Assembly (NCBI GenBank): GCA_023374045.1
Contig: CM041778.1
Span: forward strand, 92,382,839 to 92,446,838
Length of the DNA stretch: 64,000 nt
Source: Limonium bicolor
Taxonomy: Eukaryota > Streptophyta > Magnoliopsida > Caryophyllales > Plumbaginaceae
Direction of reading: 5' to 3'
The position numbers and the translations under genes are program-made. The notes beneath the pieces were generated by a model that worked only from the letters and a program-made list of their open reading frames with translations, was not told the DNA's origin and searched no databases. This document shows, in pieces, positions 47,277-59,189 of this stretch (within the stretch, counting starts at the first letter, position 1; every line of letters starts with the position of its first letter).

Positions 47277-50200
47277 TGAAATACCCCGTAATTAGAAACA
47301 GTGATTAATTAGGCTAATAAATATTTTATAAGCAAAATTAAGTCTAAATAATCATGAGGGAACAAATCCCGAAGAAAACGAATCCTTAAAACGGATTAAA
47401 AACACTAACAACCTTAAAGCGCATTTTTCGAGGACACCGGGAAAACGTGACTTTAAGCGGGTTAAATAGACTCGTAACAATTTTGTTCAACTAAATAGTC
47501 ATTAATAAGTATTAGTGAAGCTTTAGAACCAATAAAATCAATAAAACAAGAAATTAGTAAAAACTGTCAAAAACGGGAAGTTGTGGGGTTGAAACATAAA
47601 TAACTCAAACTTATGTGTCCACTATTAAAATAAAAAGTAGAGTGTGTGTGTGTGTAGGCTGTGTGGTCCGATTTTGACCCCTCTCTCACACCCTCTCTTA
47701 ACTCTCTTCATATGTACAAAACAACAAAACATTAAAAAGCAAAAAGTAAACATTACTTTACTACCTCACTCACTTATTCTCTCTCATATCCCCTCATTCT
47801 TTTCACTATCGTACAGACCCCCTCCCTCACTCTCATTCTTCCTTCCTTCTCCAACCGACATCAATGGAGTTTTGAGCACCCACACCAAAACCTCCACTTC
47901 TCTCATCTTGTTAGGTGTCTAAACCTACTCCAAAAATTACAAAAATTACACCATTGTCTTCCTCTCCTCAAGGAGAACACTAGCCTCTTTTCAAAATTAG
48001 AAAACAAGAACTTTCATCTCCATGGGTGTGTAGCATTTGGAGCTTCAAGACTACCATTAGAACCACCTCCTTCTCCTTGTCATTTTGAGGTAAAAATATT
48101 CTTGAAAGCTTACCTTTTTCTAGCCCTTGTGGGCAAAATGAAATTTAGACTAAACCTTGGTTGGTTCCCTTGTACTCTAGCCGATTTTGGCATTCTTGGA
48201 GGAGTTGGAATCTTGTTCTTGAGCCATACCAAGCTTCACTTATACCCTTACAAGGTAATGGAATTTCTAAACCCTAAAATATGCCTTAAGCTTTAAAGAA
48301 TGATTAAGGGTTAGTTAGTGTATTAAAATGGTGTGTATATATGGGCTGTAGTGTTAGATTGTGAAGTGATGTAACCGATGGAGAGAGAGGAAAGAAAGGA
48401 AGGAGGAAGAAGGAAGAAGAAAAGAAAAACTAGAAGAGGAACAAGGTAATTATACTCATCCTTGTGTAGTTTTGTAAATGATAATGTAACAGATTTTTAG
48501 TAGTGTGAATGAGTATTGTAGAATGGTAATGTAGTGGTAGTGTAATGTGTAAGAGAATACAAATGTTTTGAACCTTTAAAAGACATTTAAAAACTGTCAC
48601 AAACTAGATGGGAATTAAATGTTTGAGTGCAGGAATTTAATGTTGTTTAGTGTGGTATTTGTGTATGAGAGTTTGGCATATTGATATTGGTTATAAACAG
48701 GTGGTATGGATCATATATGTGAGTGAAACAATGTGGTGAGAGTGTAAAAATGTAGGGGAGGTTATGTCAAATTTTACCTAGGACTAGAACACTTAAGAGA
48801 CTAGAAACTAGGTAAAAATATACCCTTGTAACAGATTTTGATTTGGTTTTGTTAGTGGGTAAGTATGGAGAGATGTCTAATGCATTAGAAGTTTTAGAAA
48901 TGACATTAGAAGAGGGAGCTATAGATGGAGAGAGCTAGAGTCAAAATCTGTAGCAAATGCAACTAAGGAAGATTTAGTGTAAGTGCTGAAATGGAACTTA
49001 GGAAAAATGAGGGTGTAAATTAGTGTAGAGATGAGTAATGGGTTAATGGATGAACTAAGGAGTATTAGGGAGCTTAATTAGTGTTGAACATATGGGAATA
49101 AGTGTAGGAACAATGGGTAAGTAATGGGTAAGAAGAGGGACTGAAAACAGAAATAAAAATGCAAATACTGGGCCGGACCGACCTTGGGACCGGACTTGCA
49201 AGGTCAGTCGAGCCCAGATTTACAAAGGACGGAAACCTTCTGGAATGGACCGACCTTGGGACCGGACATGCAAGGTCGGTCGGCCAGAAGAATTTCCCGT
49301 AATGTAACCTACTGGAATGGACCGACCTTGCGACTGGACTTGCAAGGTCGGTCGACTCAAAATTTTTCCGTCATGTAACTTACTGGAATGGATCGACCTT
49401 GCGACCGGACTTGCAAGGTCGGTCGGGCTAAAAATTCTCCGTCAGGTAACTCACTGGATGGACCGACCTTGGGACCGGACTTGCAAGGTCAGTCGGCCCT
49501 GAAATTTTCCAGCGTATTTCCCTACTGACTTCAACCGACCTTGGGTAAGGTCGGTCGAGTCACCAAAAAAAATTAAAACAAATATATGTATATACATACA
49601 TGTATATGTATACACACGTATATAAAATATGTAGAAGTACACCCTTGTTGTGTAAAGAAATAAACTTAAAGTAATGAAGAGTAATTAAATAATGTGTAAG
49701 TGTAAGAATTGTAGAGGCATAGTAAGTAAGAGTTGAGGAACGTAATAGGGATACGAGTTGAGTTAATAGTAGATAATTAATCACTCGATCACATGTATGT
49801 TATAGGACTTGATTTGTGAGCACCGAAGGAAAGTTGGGATACAAGTACAACGGTGAACGGTATGAATTCCTCATGCCCCGTATGCTATCTTGGTTACTCT
49901 GATTTGTGTGTTGTGTGCTAATTGATCACCAAATAAGATAAATGCACGAATCAGAGTTATTATGCTTACTTGTGAATATGTAGTGTTGTATCTTGCTGAA
50001 TATTGTCCTTAAATCATAGTTTGTATAATTCATGAAATGTATGGATGAATATGTGTGTGTGAGTATGATGTATTGTATTATGACCGAATGCGTTTGTGAT
50101 TGGACTTCTAACTGATTCTTGACGAGCTAACCAATCTAACTTAAATTGGTAATTAAATTGGAATGAGTAGAAGTCCGATATAGATTTGGCCACGCGTGAG

Positions 50201-51178
50201 GATGAGGAGACACAAGAGGTTGGATCCGATTCCTGACTCTTAAACTAGTCCGCGGCCCAAACCCCTTAAATGGGTAGCATCCCGGATTAGTGAGTCAAGT
50301 AAATCCCGGTGGTGGGACAGTGTAGTCCCCGGGCCGGAGGTCACACCGACTTAACATGAGTAAAAGTAAGAATGAGTAATAAGTATGGAAAAGTAAGTAA
50401 GTGTAAGTAAGAGAAAGCATTGTGTAATGAGTAAAAGAGTAACTGCATACCGATTAACCCGGATGCGTAACTTGGCTAACACTTGTGAAGGTAAGTATGG
50501 TGTGTGCTATTGTACTGTTGCCTTGGATTGTATAATGTATCGTATATGAATGTATGTCGTATGCCAAGCATGTATGTATGAAATAAATGAACCGCATGCC
50601 TATTCGACCTTAAATAGTCGGCGTGCCCTAGCTAGCACGTGGTATATGCGGAGTTTATGCGCAGCTTTTCCAGAGCCCCTTGGGGCGATGTTTTTACTAC
50701 ACGTAGGTACACAGAAGGGTGAAGATGATGAAGATCTTACTTGATTTCTTTTTGTCTGTAAACAATGAATTGTGAAAGGTGTACTGTGTTGTACACGGCT
50801 GTAGGTTTTTGTTAGCCGGTGTACCATAGGGTACACCCCTTTTGGATAATGATTGGATGGTGAATTGGTATAGATGAGTAGCTTGTAGAAACTCATAGTT
50901 TTTTTTGGAGATTGGAAGGGAATGTAATTAAATACTTTAAAACACTCGGTGATCCAGCAATGTAAGTGTGTTATCTTTTGTATTTGGTATGGAATGTAGT
51001 AGCTCGGTATACTTAGGCATCAGACCGTCACTGTAAGTAGTGTAAGCCTTGCTAACCGTAGGGCGGTTAGCGGCGTTGTATCACCCGCCGTAGTAGTAGC
51101 AGTTTCCGCTGCAAGTAGCTTTGATTATTGGGATGATCATTGGACGGTAAGCATAAGATTAACGGTAGGGGTGTTACA
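47277..51178 (+). repeat. 3' LTR of the gypsy element
   Basis: 3,902 bp, near-identical copy of 36811-40733, including the hairpin repeat at 49175-49558. It ends GGGGTGTTACA before the GCTAC duplication. Confidence 0.95.
49175..49558. repeat. 72-bp tandem repeat with internal hairpins (3' LTR copy)
   Basis: Same six-unit array as in the 5' LTR with a few base differences (for example GGTCAGTCG for GGTCGGTCG) and a shortened last unit, so the two arrays have begun to diverge. Confidence 0.92.
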
Positions 51179-52060
51179 GCTACCAAGGATCTTTTTCTAT
51201 GGCACAACAAATTAGGCCACACCCCCACTAGAAAACTTCTAAAAATGAAGATAGGAAAAATCTTTCCCCCTTTAGACATTTTACCTTGTACAGTTTGTTT
51301 TAAAGCCAAGGGCAAACGGCTAAGGTTTACAAAATCTGAAATAAAAAGCACCGTTCCCTTTTACAATTCACATTGATACTTGTGGTCCCATGAAAACAAA
51401 AACTACAGAGGGGTATAGGTATTTTCTAACCTTAGTTGACGATTATACAAGGGGAACATGGGTCAAGCTTTTAAGATACAAATCTGAAGCCATGCAGGCC
51501 ATCAAAGATTTTGTCCAGATTGTTGAAACTCAATTTGATAAGAATAAAAGTGATTAGATTCGATAATGCTAAGGAACTTGGTAGTTCACAAGAAGGAATC
51601 ACTTATTTTAAAAATAAAGGGATCATACACCAAAAGACTTGCCCACACACACCCCAACAAAATGGGGTGGTGGAAAGGAAGCAATGACATTTAATGGACA
51701 TCACTAGAGCCTTTTTGTTCCAATCTGGTCTAGGAGTTGATTTTTGGGGATTTGCATTGAATCATGCCGCATTTATCATCAATAGGTTGCCCTCTAAGGC
51801 CATAAGTAATCTTACTCCTTTTGAAACTGAATGGCGTTGTTCCTGATTATGATTGCATTAAAAATTTTGGTTGTTTATGTTTTGCTACCAATGTTAAACC
51901 ACATAGGAGCAAATTAGAACCAAGATCTTCAGCATGCGTTTACTTGGGAAATAGCAAAAAGACTAAGGGTTATCTCATTATGAATATAGAAACAGGGAAA
52001 CTCAGGTTAATAAAGATGTAGTGTTTTTTTGAAAATATCTACCCCATACAAGATAATGAA
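51179..52060 (+). pseudogene. Copia pre-integrase and integrase
   Basis: Resumes after the gypsy element with LWHNKLGHTPTRKLLKM and CTVCFKAKGKR (the HHCC zinc region). The integrase core follows: [26 protein letters not shown], and [12 protein letters not shown] with the catalytic Glu, then WGFALNHAAFIINRLPS. TGA interrupts at about 51686 in a place where CGA is usual, and the frame changes near 51365 and 51555. Integrase inserts the cDNA into the genome and made the CCTAC duplication. Confidence 0.9.
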
Positions 52061-52129
52061 TGGCGTGAGGTATGGCATGATAAATCTGTCAAAAATTCAC
52101 CACAAACTATAACATATCTATTCCCTTCT

Positions 52130-52584
52130 TCTTCTGACAATACCATGGATTCTCCCTCTGTTCTAGAGACCCAAGATGTTCTCTTCACAGAAACAGAAAC
52201 AACACCTCAACCTATATCAAATGAGATTACAGATGACCTTCAATACACAACACCTCAAAAATCCTGTTCCCAATCTCCCAAACCTCCTGATACATCCAAC
52301 TCGAAGTCTTCCAGCCACTCTCCCACAGAACTAGAGCAGACTTCTCAAAGTGATCCCACTGACCAGACAGAAAGTATAACAGAGAGTGGAAATTTGTTTT
52401 CTCCAAGAAATGTTCTTGAAGAAAACGTGGAACTTAGAAGATCCACTCGACCTCATAGAGCTCCCATCAGACTACTAGATTACGTTTGCACCACTAGCCA
52501 AAGTAGTGATATCTATTCAGATATCATTACTCAGAGATTACATGACAAATCCTTTTCCCTTTCCTCTCATAACCTTCTTCCCTA
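52130..52584 (+). pseudogene. Copia integrase-RT linker
   Basis: Ser/Thr/Pro/Gln-rich low-complexity region (52145-52584) ending with RRSTRPHRAPIRLLDYV, the common sequence between integrase and RT in plant copia elements. It ends in TAG at 52583. Confidence 0.8.
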
Positions 52585-52639
52585 GACAGCCTTACCAACA
52601 TCATACCAAACAGAACCATCTCCTCTTTTGCCCTAACCA

Positions 52640-53510
52640 ATCCTTCTAGAACAGCTTTAGATCAGCTCCTATCTTTGAAAGAACCCACTACCTATGATGA
52701 AGCCAGCAAAGATCCTAGATGGGTCGAAGCCATGAAAAAAGAATTTCAAGCTTTGAAAGAAAATAACACATGGTCTATAGTGAGTTTGCCGCAAGGGAAG
52801 AAACCCATATCTTGCAAATGGGTTTTCAAAACTAAATTCAAAGCTGATGAAAACTTAGAACGTTTTAAAGCTAGACTTGTAGTTAGAGGGTTCACACAAG
52901 GTAGGTTTTTGATTATGAAGAAACCTTTTCACCGGTAGTTAAACTAACTACCATTAGAGCATTAATCATTGTTGCCACAAAAAGGGGATGGGAAATGGAT
53001 CAATTGGATGTAAACAATGCCTTCCTTCATGGAGATTTGAAGGAAGATGTTTACATGAAAATACCACAAGGGCTCACTGTTTCAGGTCCCAATAAAGTTT
53101 GTAAGTTACACAAGTCTTTATATGGGCTGAAACAAGCCTCTAGACAATGGTATGATAAACTTGGATGTTTCCTGAAAAATCTAGGTTACAAACAGTCCAA
53201 AAATGACTACTCTCTCTTCTCAAAGAAACTAAACAATCAATGCACTTTCCTTGGTGTGTATGTTAATGACATACTCATAACGGGAAATGATCCAAGTGAA
53301 ATAAGGAAACTAAAGCAAAACCTTCATGAAAAATTCGGAGTCAAGGATCTGGGCAGACTATCCTTTTTCCTTGGCATGGAATTCATTGAAACAGAAAAAC
53401 AACTCATAATGACACAAAGAAAATATGCTACACAATTGCTTCTTGATTATGATATGCAGGACCGCAGAAGTGCTGTTTCTCCTCTGTTGCTGAACCAGAA
53501 ATTTGACTAA
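52640..53510 (+). pseudogene. Copia reverse transcriptase with altered active site
   Basis: EPTTYDEASKDPRWVEAMKKE, WSIVSLPQGKKPISCKWVF, ARLVVRGFTQ, a phase break near 52920, then MDQLDVNNAFLHGDL, YMKIPQGL, LYGLKQASRQWYDKL and GVYVNDILITGND (near 53257). The active-site box is normally YVDD; here one catalytic Asp is Asn (GAT to AAT). This change alone should abolish polymerisation. The segment ends in TAA at 53508. Confidence 0.93.
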
Positions 53511-53513
53511 GAT

Positions 53514-54253
53514 GTGGGCATTCCTCGTGAAGATCCTGCAGTGTATAGGCGGTTAATAGGGAAGTTGATATATCTAACCAATACTCGTCCTGATTTAGCT
53601 CACAGTGTCCAGTTTTTGAGTCAATTTTGTCAAAAACCTACTGATGATCATTTAAGTGCAGCTTATCATGTTCTATCTTATATCAAAGGAACATTAGGTT
53701 TTGGTATCAGTTTTAACGAACACAACAATTATGATTTATTGGCTTACTGCGATTCTGATTGGGCATCATGCCCCATAACTAGAAGATCTGTTTCAGGTTT
53801 TTACATTCTCTTAGGAGGATCCCCATTGAGTTGGAAATAAAAAAAGCAAGTCTCTGTTGCTTTTCCTCTGCAGAAGCTGAGTACAGAGCTATGAGGCAAG
53901 TTGCAAGCGAGCTGAGCTGGTTAACACGTCTGTTGCATGAGCTGGAAGTGAAGGGCATACAACCTATTCCTCTTAAGTGCGACAATTTGGCAGCAATACA
54001 TATTGCCAAGAATCCAGTTTCGCATGAGCGAACGAAACACATAGAGCTGGACTGTCATTATGTACGAGAGCAGATACAGGCTGGGTTGATCCAAGTTCAA
54101 CATGTTCCAAGTTTGCGTCAGCTGGCAGATGTATTGACCAAGCCTCTGACCGGAAAAGTCTACAGAGTTACCCTTCCCAAACTGGGTTTACCAGATTCAA
54201 GTCACAAGCCTCAGTTTTCGGAAAAACTAAGACTTGAAGGGGGGGGGTGTTAA
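53514..54253 (+). pseudogene. Copia RNase H
   Basis: YRRLIGKLIYLTNTRPDLAHSV, YIKGTLGFGI, YCDSDWASCPITRRSVSG, YILLGGSPLSWK then a stop at 53838 (TAA), SSAEAEYRAMRQVASELSWL, LKCDNLAAIHIAKNP, TKHIELDCHYVRE and ADVLTKPL. It reads through into the polypurine tract. Confidence 0.93.
54236..54247 (+). other. Copia polypurine tract
   Basis: GAAGGGGGGGGG directly before the 3' LTR. Confidence 0.92.
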
Positions 54254-54498
54254 AGTATATAGTATATTGGGTTTTCTGTATTATATTGTGACGTGTTATA
54301 TACTAGTGTATAAGGGTATAACGGTACATCTGGTATAGTCTCTTATATATCAGTAGGGCACTCTTTCTATATAGATAGATATTACATATTACAGTACACA
54401 CTACTCTTTTCTCTCAGTGTAAAACTCTTCTTCCTCAATAGAATGTCAGTGAGTATTTTCTTTCTTTCTCTGCTTGTCGATCGTGTGCCACATTGACA
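54248..54498 (+). repeat. 3' LTR of the copia element
   Basis: 251 bp; starts TGTTAAAG where the 5' copy has TGTTAGAG. About six substitutions and one inserted G relative to the 5' LTR, by eye. Confidence 0.95.
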
Positions 54499-54974
54499 CC
54501 TACCTAGCCAGCAATGAAAGAAGAAGGTCGAGCTTGTGAAGATTCCAAAAAATTAGAGGTATCTCCCTAAATAACATGTAAAACCTAAAAGAAGAACTCG
54601 AAGTCAATTAGTTCTTCTCCCACCATCGCCGTTGAATTCCACCTCCATTTCCATCAATCTTCATCTCTAACGAACTCAACCATCATCGTCGCTCACCGCT
54701 AACCACCATTGTCGCCACCTGAAGCTAGTTCGTTACCCCAGTACGTGAGAGAAGAAGCAAAGCGTGAAGACAAAACCAGAGGATGAGTGATGAAGAGTGT
54801 AGCCCAATGAGGGAATTTACGTCCATTGTACACCCCATATGTTTTGTTTTTAAAATATCTTACAAATGAACGGGCCAAATTACAACCCAAATTAATGTGG
54901 TCCAAAAGTTTTGAGATTAATGCCCAACTTAATGTCCTCTGTTTTGGGCCTCTAGCAAACGAATGACCCCTTAT

Positions 54975-55849
54975 TTGTCATATTTTTATGAGGGATTTGA
55001 AAATTGAGGGAGATTAATCTTCTCATAAAGTGGGCTTATTTATGAAAATGAATCCCAACTCTTTAGAGTTGTCAAACGAGCGACCGAATGAGTTTATAGA
55101 AATGAGTTTTTCAAATTCATTTAATTGTTTTCTTTATAGATCACTTATATCACTTATTCTATCAATTTTTTACTTTTTCTCTTATATACCTTTTCTTAAA
55201 TTCAGCTCACAACTGACATTAGCTATTAGTTTCATATATTGGTTGCTGTTTTGTCTAGTTGTTTTGCAGCATAATCTGCTGGCTGTTTTGTGTTGACATA
55301 TTTGTGGCTGTTTTGAAACTGTTGTTTAGCAGTGTGGCATTTTTATAGCATAAGTTAGTTAAGCTAGATACGTGCAGTGCATTTATCATTTTCTGTACTA
55401 CAATTATAAGTATTAATTTACAGTTTAAAATAATATTTTATTAAAAACTAAATAATGTGACCACTAACAAATGTTATAAGATAAGCAATTCATTACCATC
55501 AAAGGTCCGTAGATACCCAATTCTTAATAAACACAGCACGATAAAAGTTAATACAACATAATTTACCATTTGATTAGAATTCAACTTCTAATATTCGCAG
55601 TAACAACACCAGCAATTTGGTCACATAGATTAGTCATGCTCAATGAATTTGCTAGCTCATCCGAGTCATCTTCTGGGATATACTCCTCATATTCATCATC
55701 AGTAGTACTGACTCCTCCCCCCCCTCAAACTTCTACTTCATCAAGACAGACTGAGTTGCTTGAGTCAGCTTTTTTTCAACATCACGTAGTTATGTAGTGT
55801 AAAACATACACTAATAATCCAACTCTGGTCATTCACATGTAAGACGGTA
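54975..55849. other. Spacer, nothing recognised
   Basis: AT-rich flank; the terminus of the adjacent PIF/Harbinger element is presumably here, but I could not identify its inverted repeat. Confidence 0.5.
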
Positions 55850-57711
55850 CCAAGCATTATTTGCCATATTTCTTCAACGCTCCATAACATCTCTCAATGA
55901 AACTCCTTAGTGACGAGTGTGCTCTATTGAAGTATTTCTTTCGAGTCGTAGGTGGCGCTACCCTAAACTGTATGGAATGGTATATGTTACTGAACTATGG
56001 TGCCATCACACCATTACAATTTGCGCATCCGTTGTCACCTAGGTATTGCTTTCCTGTTATGTGTAGTTACTGTCAGTCATCAGTACACAAAAGTATTGAA
56101 GACATATGTACATACATTCAATTATGTTTAAAACTATTATACCAGGTGATGACTCGGGGAAGTTCAGTCCGGGGTGGGAATGTACATCGTGAACAACGCA
56201 TGCATCATGCATCGATTCTTCACATCTTGTAAGCACATACGCGAATAACATGTCGAAGTCACACATCCCTGGTGCGTTCATTGTTAGGGCATTGTTCCTA
56301 CCACAATACTCAACCTACAGTGTTCTAGGGATAACAACGTCAATGTGTGTGCCATCCAATGCTCCAATGACGTCCTACATAATGAATAAACACCATCATA
56401 TAACATTTAATTGAAGATTACAATAAAACCTACTGCATAATGAAGCGAGGAATTTGATACCTTCAAAACTCTTGGTTGTAACAAGAGTTAACAACAAGCT
56501 TTGGATGAATCTCTGTCCAATCTTACCAGTTCGTATAGCATATGAATTCCTGAAAAAAAAAAACTCAGACAATCACGCAGCAAAAAACACTTAGAAACAT
56601 TCAAGCAACAAGCAAGCACACATGCATGCAGAGACATTAAACACATGTATATAAGTAAACAAGTATTCACACGTTAATAGCGCCAAGCACACAACTTGAC
56701 AAGCCTTAGGGTAATTTAACCAAGGACCTCGACAATGCAGCACACAACCAGCATGCCGGATGCGCCACTCATAACCACAAGGATGAGAGTGGATTTGTAC
56801 CACCCTTAACAGATATGTTCTCCAGCCATCCCAGTTATCTAAACATTAAGCATCAAGGTTAAAGGCGATCTGCGCACCACTTGCAACTCCTTCCTAAGTG
56901 CACAACCTAAGTACATGTAATGCCGATGTTTGGGTAACAACGAGGCTGACCCACACAATCAATGCAAGCACCAACAACCGGAGGGTAAGGGCATCAGGCG
57001 AATGCCAACACATTTATCTCCACCCTGATCCTACTCATCCTTGTACGAGACACAAAGGCTCTAGCGATGTGCCGCCCACACATCGAGGGTAAGATTAACC
57101 AAGGACACACTCGATTGATGTTGTAAGCTCTCGGCATCTGGGTAATAGAAGCTCGCACCCTTCTACTACCTGCACACCTGCAAGTTAGCATAAGGGTGTA
57201 TAACAGAGAAAGTTAGAGTCGTCGCAACGGAGGTACAAAAAGGGCTACTTCTTTTATTGATTGAGATACAAGGCCCAAAGGCTTACATCACATTGTTGTG
57301 TACAACTACATTCTGGTGTCAAGTTTCTTGTCTTTGTCCTTACAAAAATTGGACATAACAGTTCGAATTTATGTACAAGAATAATGCAACGTCAACCTGA
57401 TTGCTCACGTTAGGAGTACACGTTAACCCATACCTCATTTCCAACTACTCACACAAATGAAGGAGCACATTCTTATCCATTCTTAACACATTAAGAATTC
57501 TTTCCGGGTTGCTCCTAAGTAGCGTTTTCACCCACACCTTCCCATTGGATTCATTATTGTGCATAGGAATAGGTTGAAGAATATTGTGTCGAAGTGAAGT
57601 TAGTAGTAACATAGCAGCATCAACAACTTGAATTCCATTAATTGTAGTAACAAAATGCAAGAAAGTTTGACGATTGTTCATTAGACTGTCAATGAAGTCT
57701 TTGTCGGTCAT
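55850..57711 (-). pseudogene. PIF/Harbinger transposase (HARBI1-like nuclease)
   Basis: Minus strand. The N-terminal part at 57711-57445 has ESNGKVWVKTLLRSNPERIL and VLRMDKNVLLHLC, typical of plant PIF transposases. After a gap (56500-57440) with no homology, probably an intron or insertion, come IGALDGTHIDVVIPR (near 56360), CDFDMLFAYVLTRCEESMHD, YLGDNGCANCNG (near 56040) and HSSLRSFIERCYGALKKYGK (near 55890). These supply the D, D and E of the nuclease. Several stops and frame changes are present; one (TAG near 56325) is a CAG-type change. The enzyme would excise the element with its Myb-like partner, which lies upstream on the same strand. Confidence 0.85.
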
Positions 57712-58014
57712 GATCAGTACAATATGAATTCCACATTAAACAATTAATATAACAAACAAAAATGCATAATCTACGCCATACATAGAAGTTAAAAATAGTC
57801 ATCGTTAACAAGTCAGCGCCGAAACTACAGACACATGTAGTTATAGAAAAAAAATCTACAAAATAAGGTGTATCACCCAAAAGAAAGTTTAACTAGTACA
57901 ACAGTTTCAGTTCTAACTCACACACAACCCATCAACTAAAAGAAAGTACAACTACTACATCAGTTTCAGTTCTAACTTGCACACAACCCATCAGCTAAAA
58001 GATAGTACAATCAA

Positions 58015-59185
58015 TTAACTAGGTCCTAAAACAACGGTAGCTCTGAACAATAAAGGTATGAGCCCTAGAGCTGCTTTGTTTCCTGCTCGCTTCAACATGC
58101 TTTTAAACAAGTTCCTATGGATCAAGTTCTTCATGATTGTTGCGACATCTATAAGTAGTAGAGGGTCAAACGCCACCTCTGGTATACCTACAAGAGCTCT
58201 CACAGCATCATCCTCGCTCCACTAGCAGTTGTTCTTAGCGAATGCTTGTTGTGCCATTGTCTTCAGCAACTCATTTGATCAGTCAAGCCCCGCACGGGTA
58301 GTTGGTGTTCCATAAGCAATAGCGTCTAGATGCATCGCCTCTCACTCCTTCTTAAGCCATTTTTTCCTCTTACAATTGGACGGGTCGTATGACTCAGAGG
58401 ATCTCTTTCATAGACGGGAGGAGCGTGACGGTTTGGTAGGGGTAGAATTAGGGGCAAGAGAAGCAGTTTCCTCGTATGCTGGCATATGGATGAAGTCATC
58501 GTCGAGGTTGATCACTACAGTGTGATTGGTGAAGGACTGACTGTCGTCTTAGCTGTCATTATGGAAGGCTGGACAATAACCATCTAATGAACCGTCAACA
58601 TCGCTAGACTTTGATGTGGGGAGGGCACTAAAAGAACAAAACTTTTTTGTTCCTTTCATCTCAATGTTGCCAAACACAAGCCGGAGGTGCCTCCGGGCTG
58701 AAACCCCAAGTTCTAAAGCACTAGAACAAGATGTCCTTTTAAAAAATTGAAATTATTAGGTACCCTCAAAGGAAAACACTATTGACAATGTTAACTAATG
58801 CTATTTCATTACCACTAATTTGGCTGTTAACCACTCATCTTCATCATCGATTCATTTGTCCTTATTCCACCCACGGCCAGTAGTACCTTTCTTGATCCTT
58901 TTCCAATCCATCCACTGCTTTCTAAGCCTCTCCCTTTTGCATTTGAAATTGTCATACGTGTAGTTTGTACCACAAATCTTGTTGAAGTCCTCCTTCCCTT
59001 TGTTCCATTTTACGGTTCTGTTGACGACCTCGCCACCTTTCCCAAGGGATTGCACATAGTGGGTACCCATCATCCTAATCAGTAAACTAGTTCGTTCATT
59101 GTCCTAGATGATATTGCTCTGACTGTTATCACTCTCAGCCGCTTCTTTCCCTTTCTAGCTTAGCTTTTTTTACGTTGCTCAGATG
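58015..59185 (-). pseudogene. PIF/Harbinger Myb/SANT-like ORF (transposase partner)
   Basis: At 59073-58852 the minus strand reads WNKGKEDFNKICGTNYTYDN, FKCKRERLRKQWMDWKRIKK and TGRGWNKDK, the Myb/SANT-like domain that binds element ends in plant PIF/Harbinger elements. Downstream, acidic and Ser-rich text continues to a conserved-looking C-terminal part (58203-58015, AFDPLLLIDVATIMKNL). A candidate start MASEQRKK lies near 59188 but in another frame. Several stops make it non-functional as read. Confidence 0.75.
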
Positions 59186-59189
59186 CCAT

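Larger units (their letters stand above)
36811..51178 (+). mobile_element. Long-LTR Ty3/gypsy chromovirus (Tekay-like) with an AlkB domain; TSD GCTAC
   Basis: LTRs of 3,923 and 3,902 bp (36811-40733, 47277-51178; TGAAATACCCCG...GGGGTGTTACA) are nearly identical by eye, so insertion was recent. GCTAC occurs at 36806-36810 and 51179-51183. Internal order: primer-binding site, Gag with zinc knuckle, AlkB-like dioxygenase, protease, RT, RNase H, integrase, C-terminal chromodomain-like tail, polypurine tract. Long LTRs plus that tail suggest Tekay. Pol has several in-frame stops, so this copy is not autonomous. Confidence 0.95.
34855..54498 (+). mobile_element. Ty1/copia retrotransposon (TSD CCTAC), interrupted by a gypsy element
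   Basis: LTRs 34855-35104 and 54248-54498 (TGTTAG...TTGACA) differ by about six substitutions and one indel by eye. CCTAC flanks both ends. The domain order is Gag, protease, integrase, RT, RNase H, diagnostic of copia. The gypsy element at 36811-51178 sits in the pre-integrase region and duplicated GCTAC. Without it the copia element is about 5.27 kb. Several frameshifts and stops make it non-autonomous. Confidence 0.95.
34404..54970. mobile_element. Tourist-like element split by the copia insertion
   Basis: The left end AGGGGCTGTTTATTCATGA (after TTA at 34401) and the right end GCAAACGAATGACCCC (before TTA at 54971) form an imperfect inverted pair with a TTA duplication. Removing the copia element leaves a non-autonomous element of about 920 bp. 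No coding sequence is recognised in its two halves (34404-34854, 54504-54970). Confidence 0.55.
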
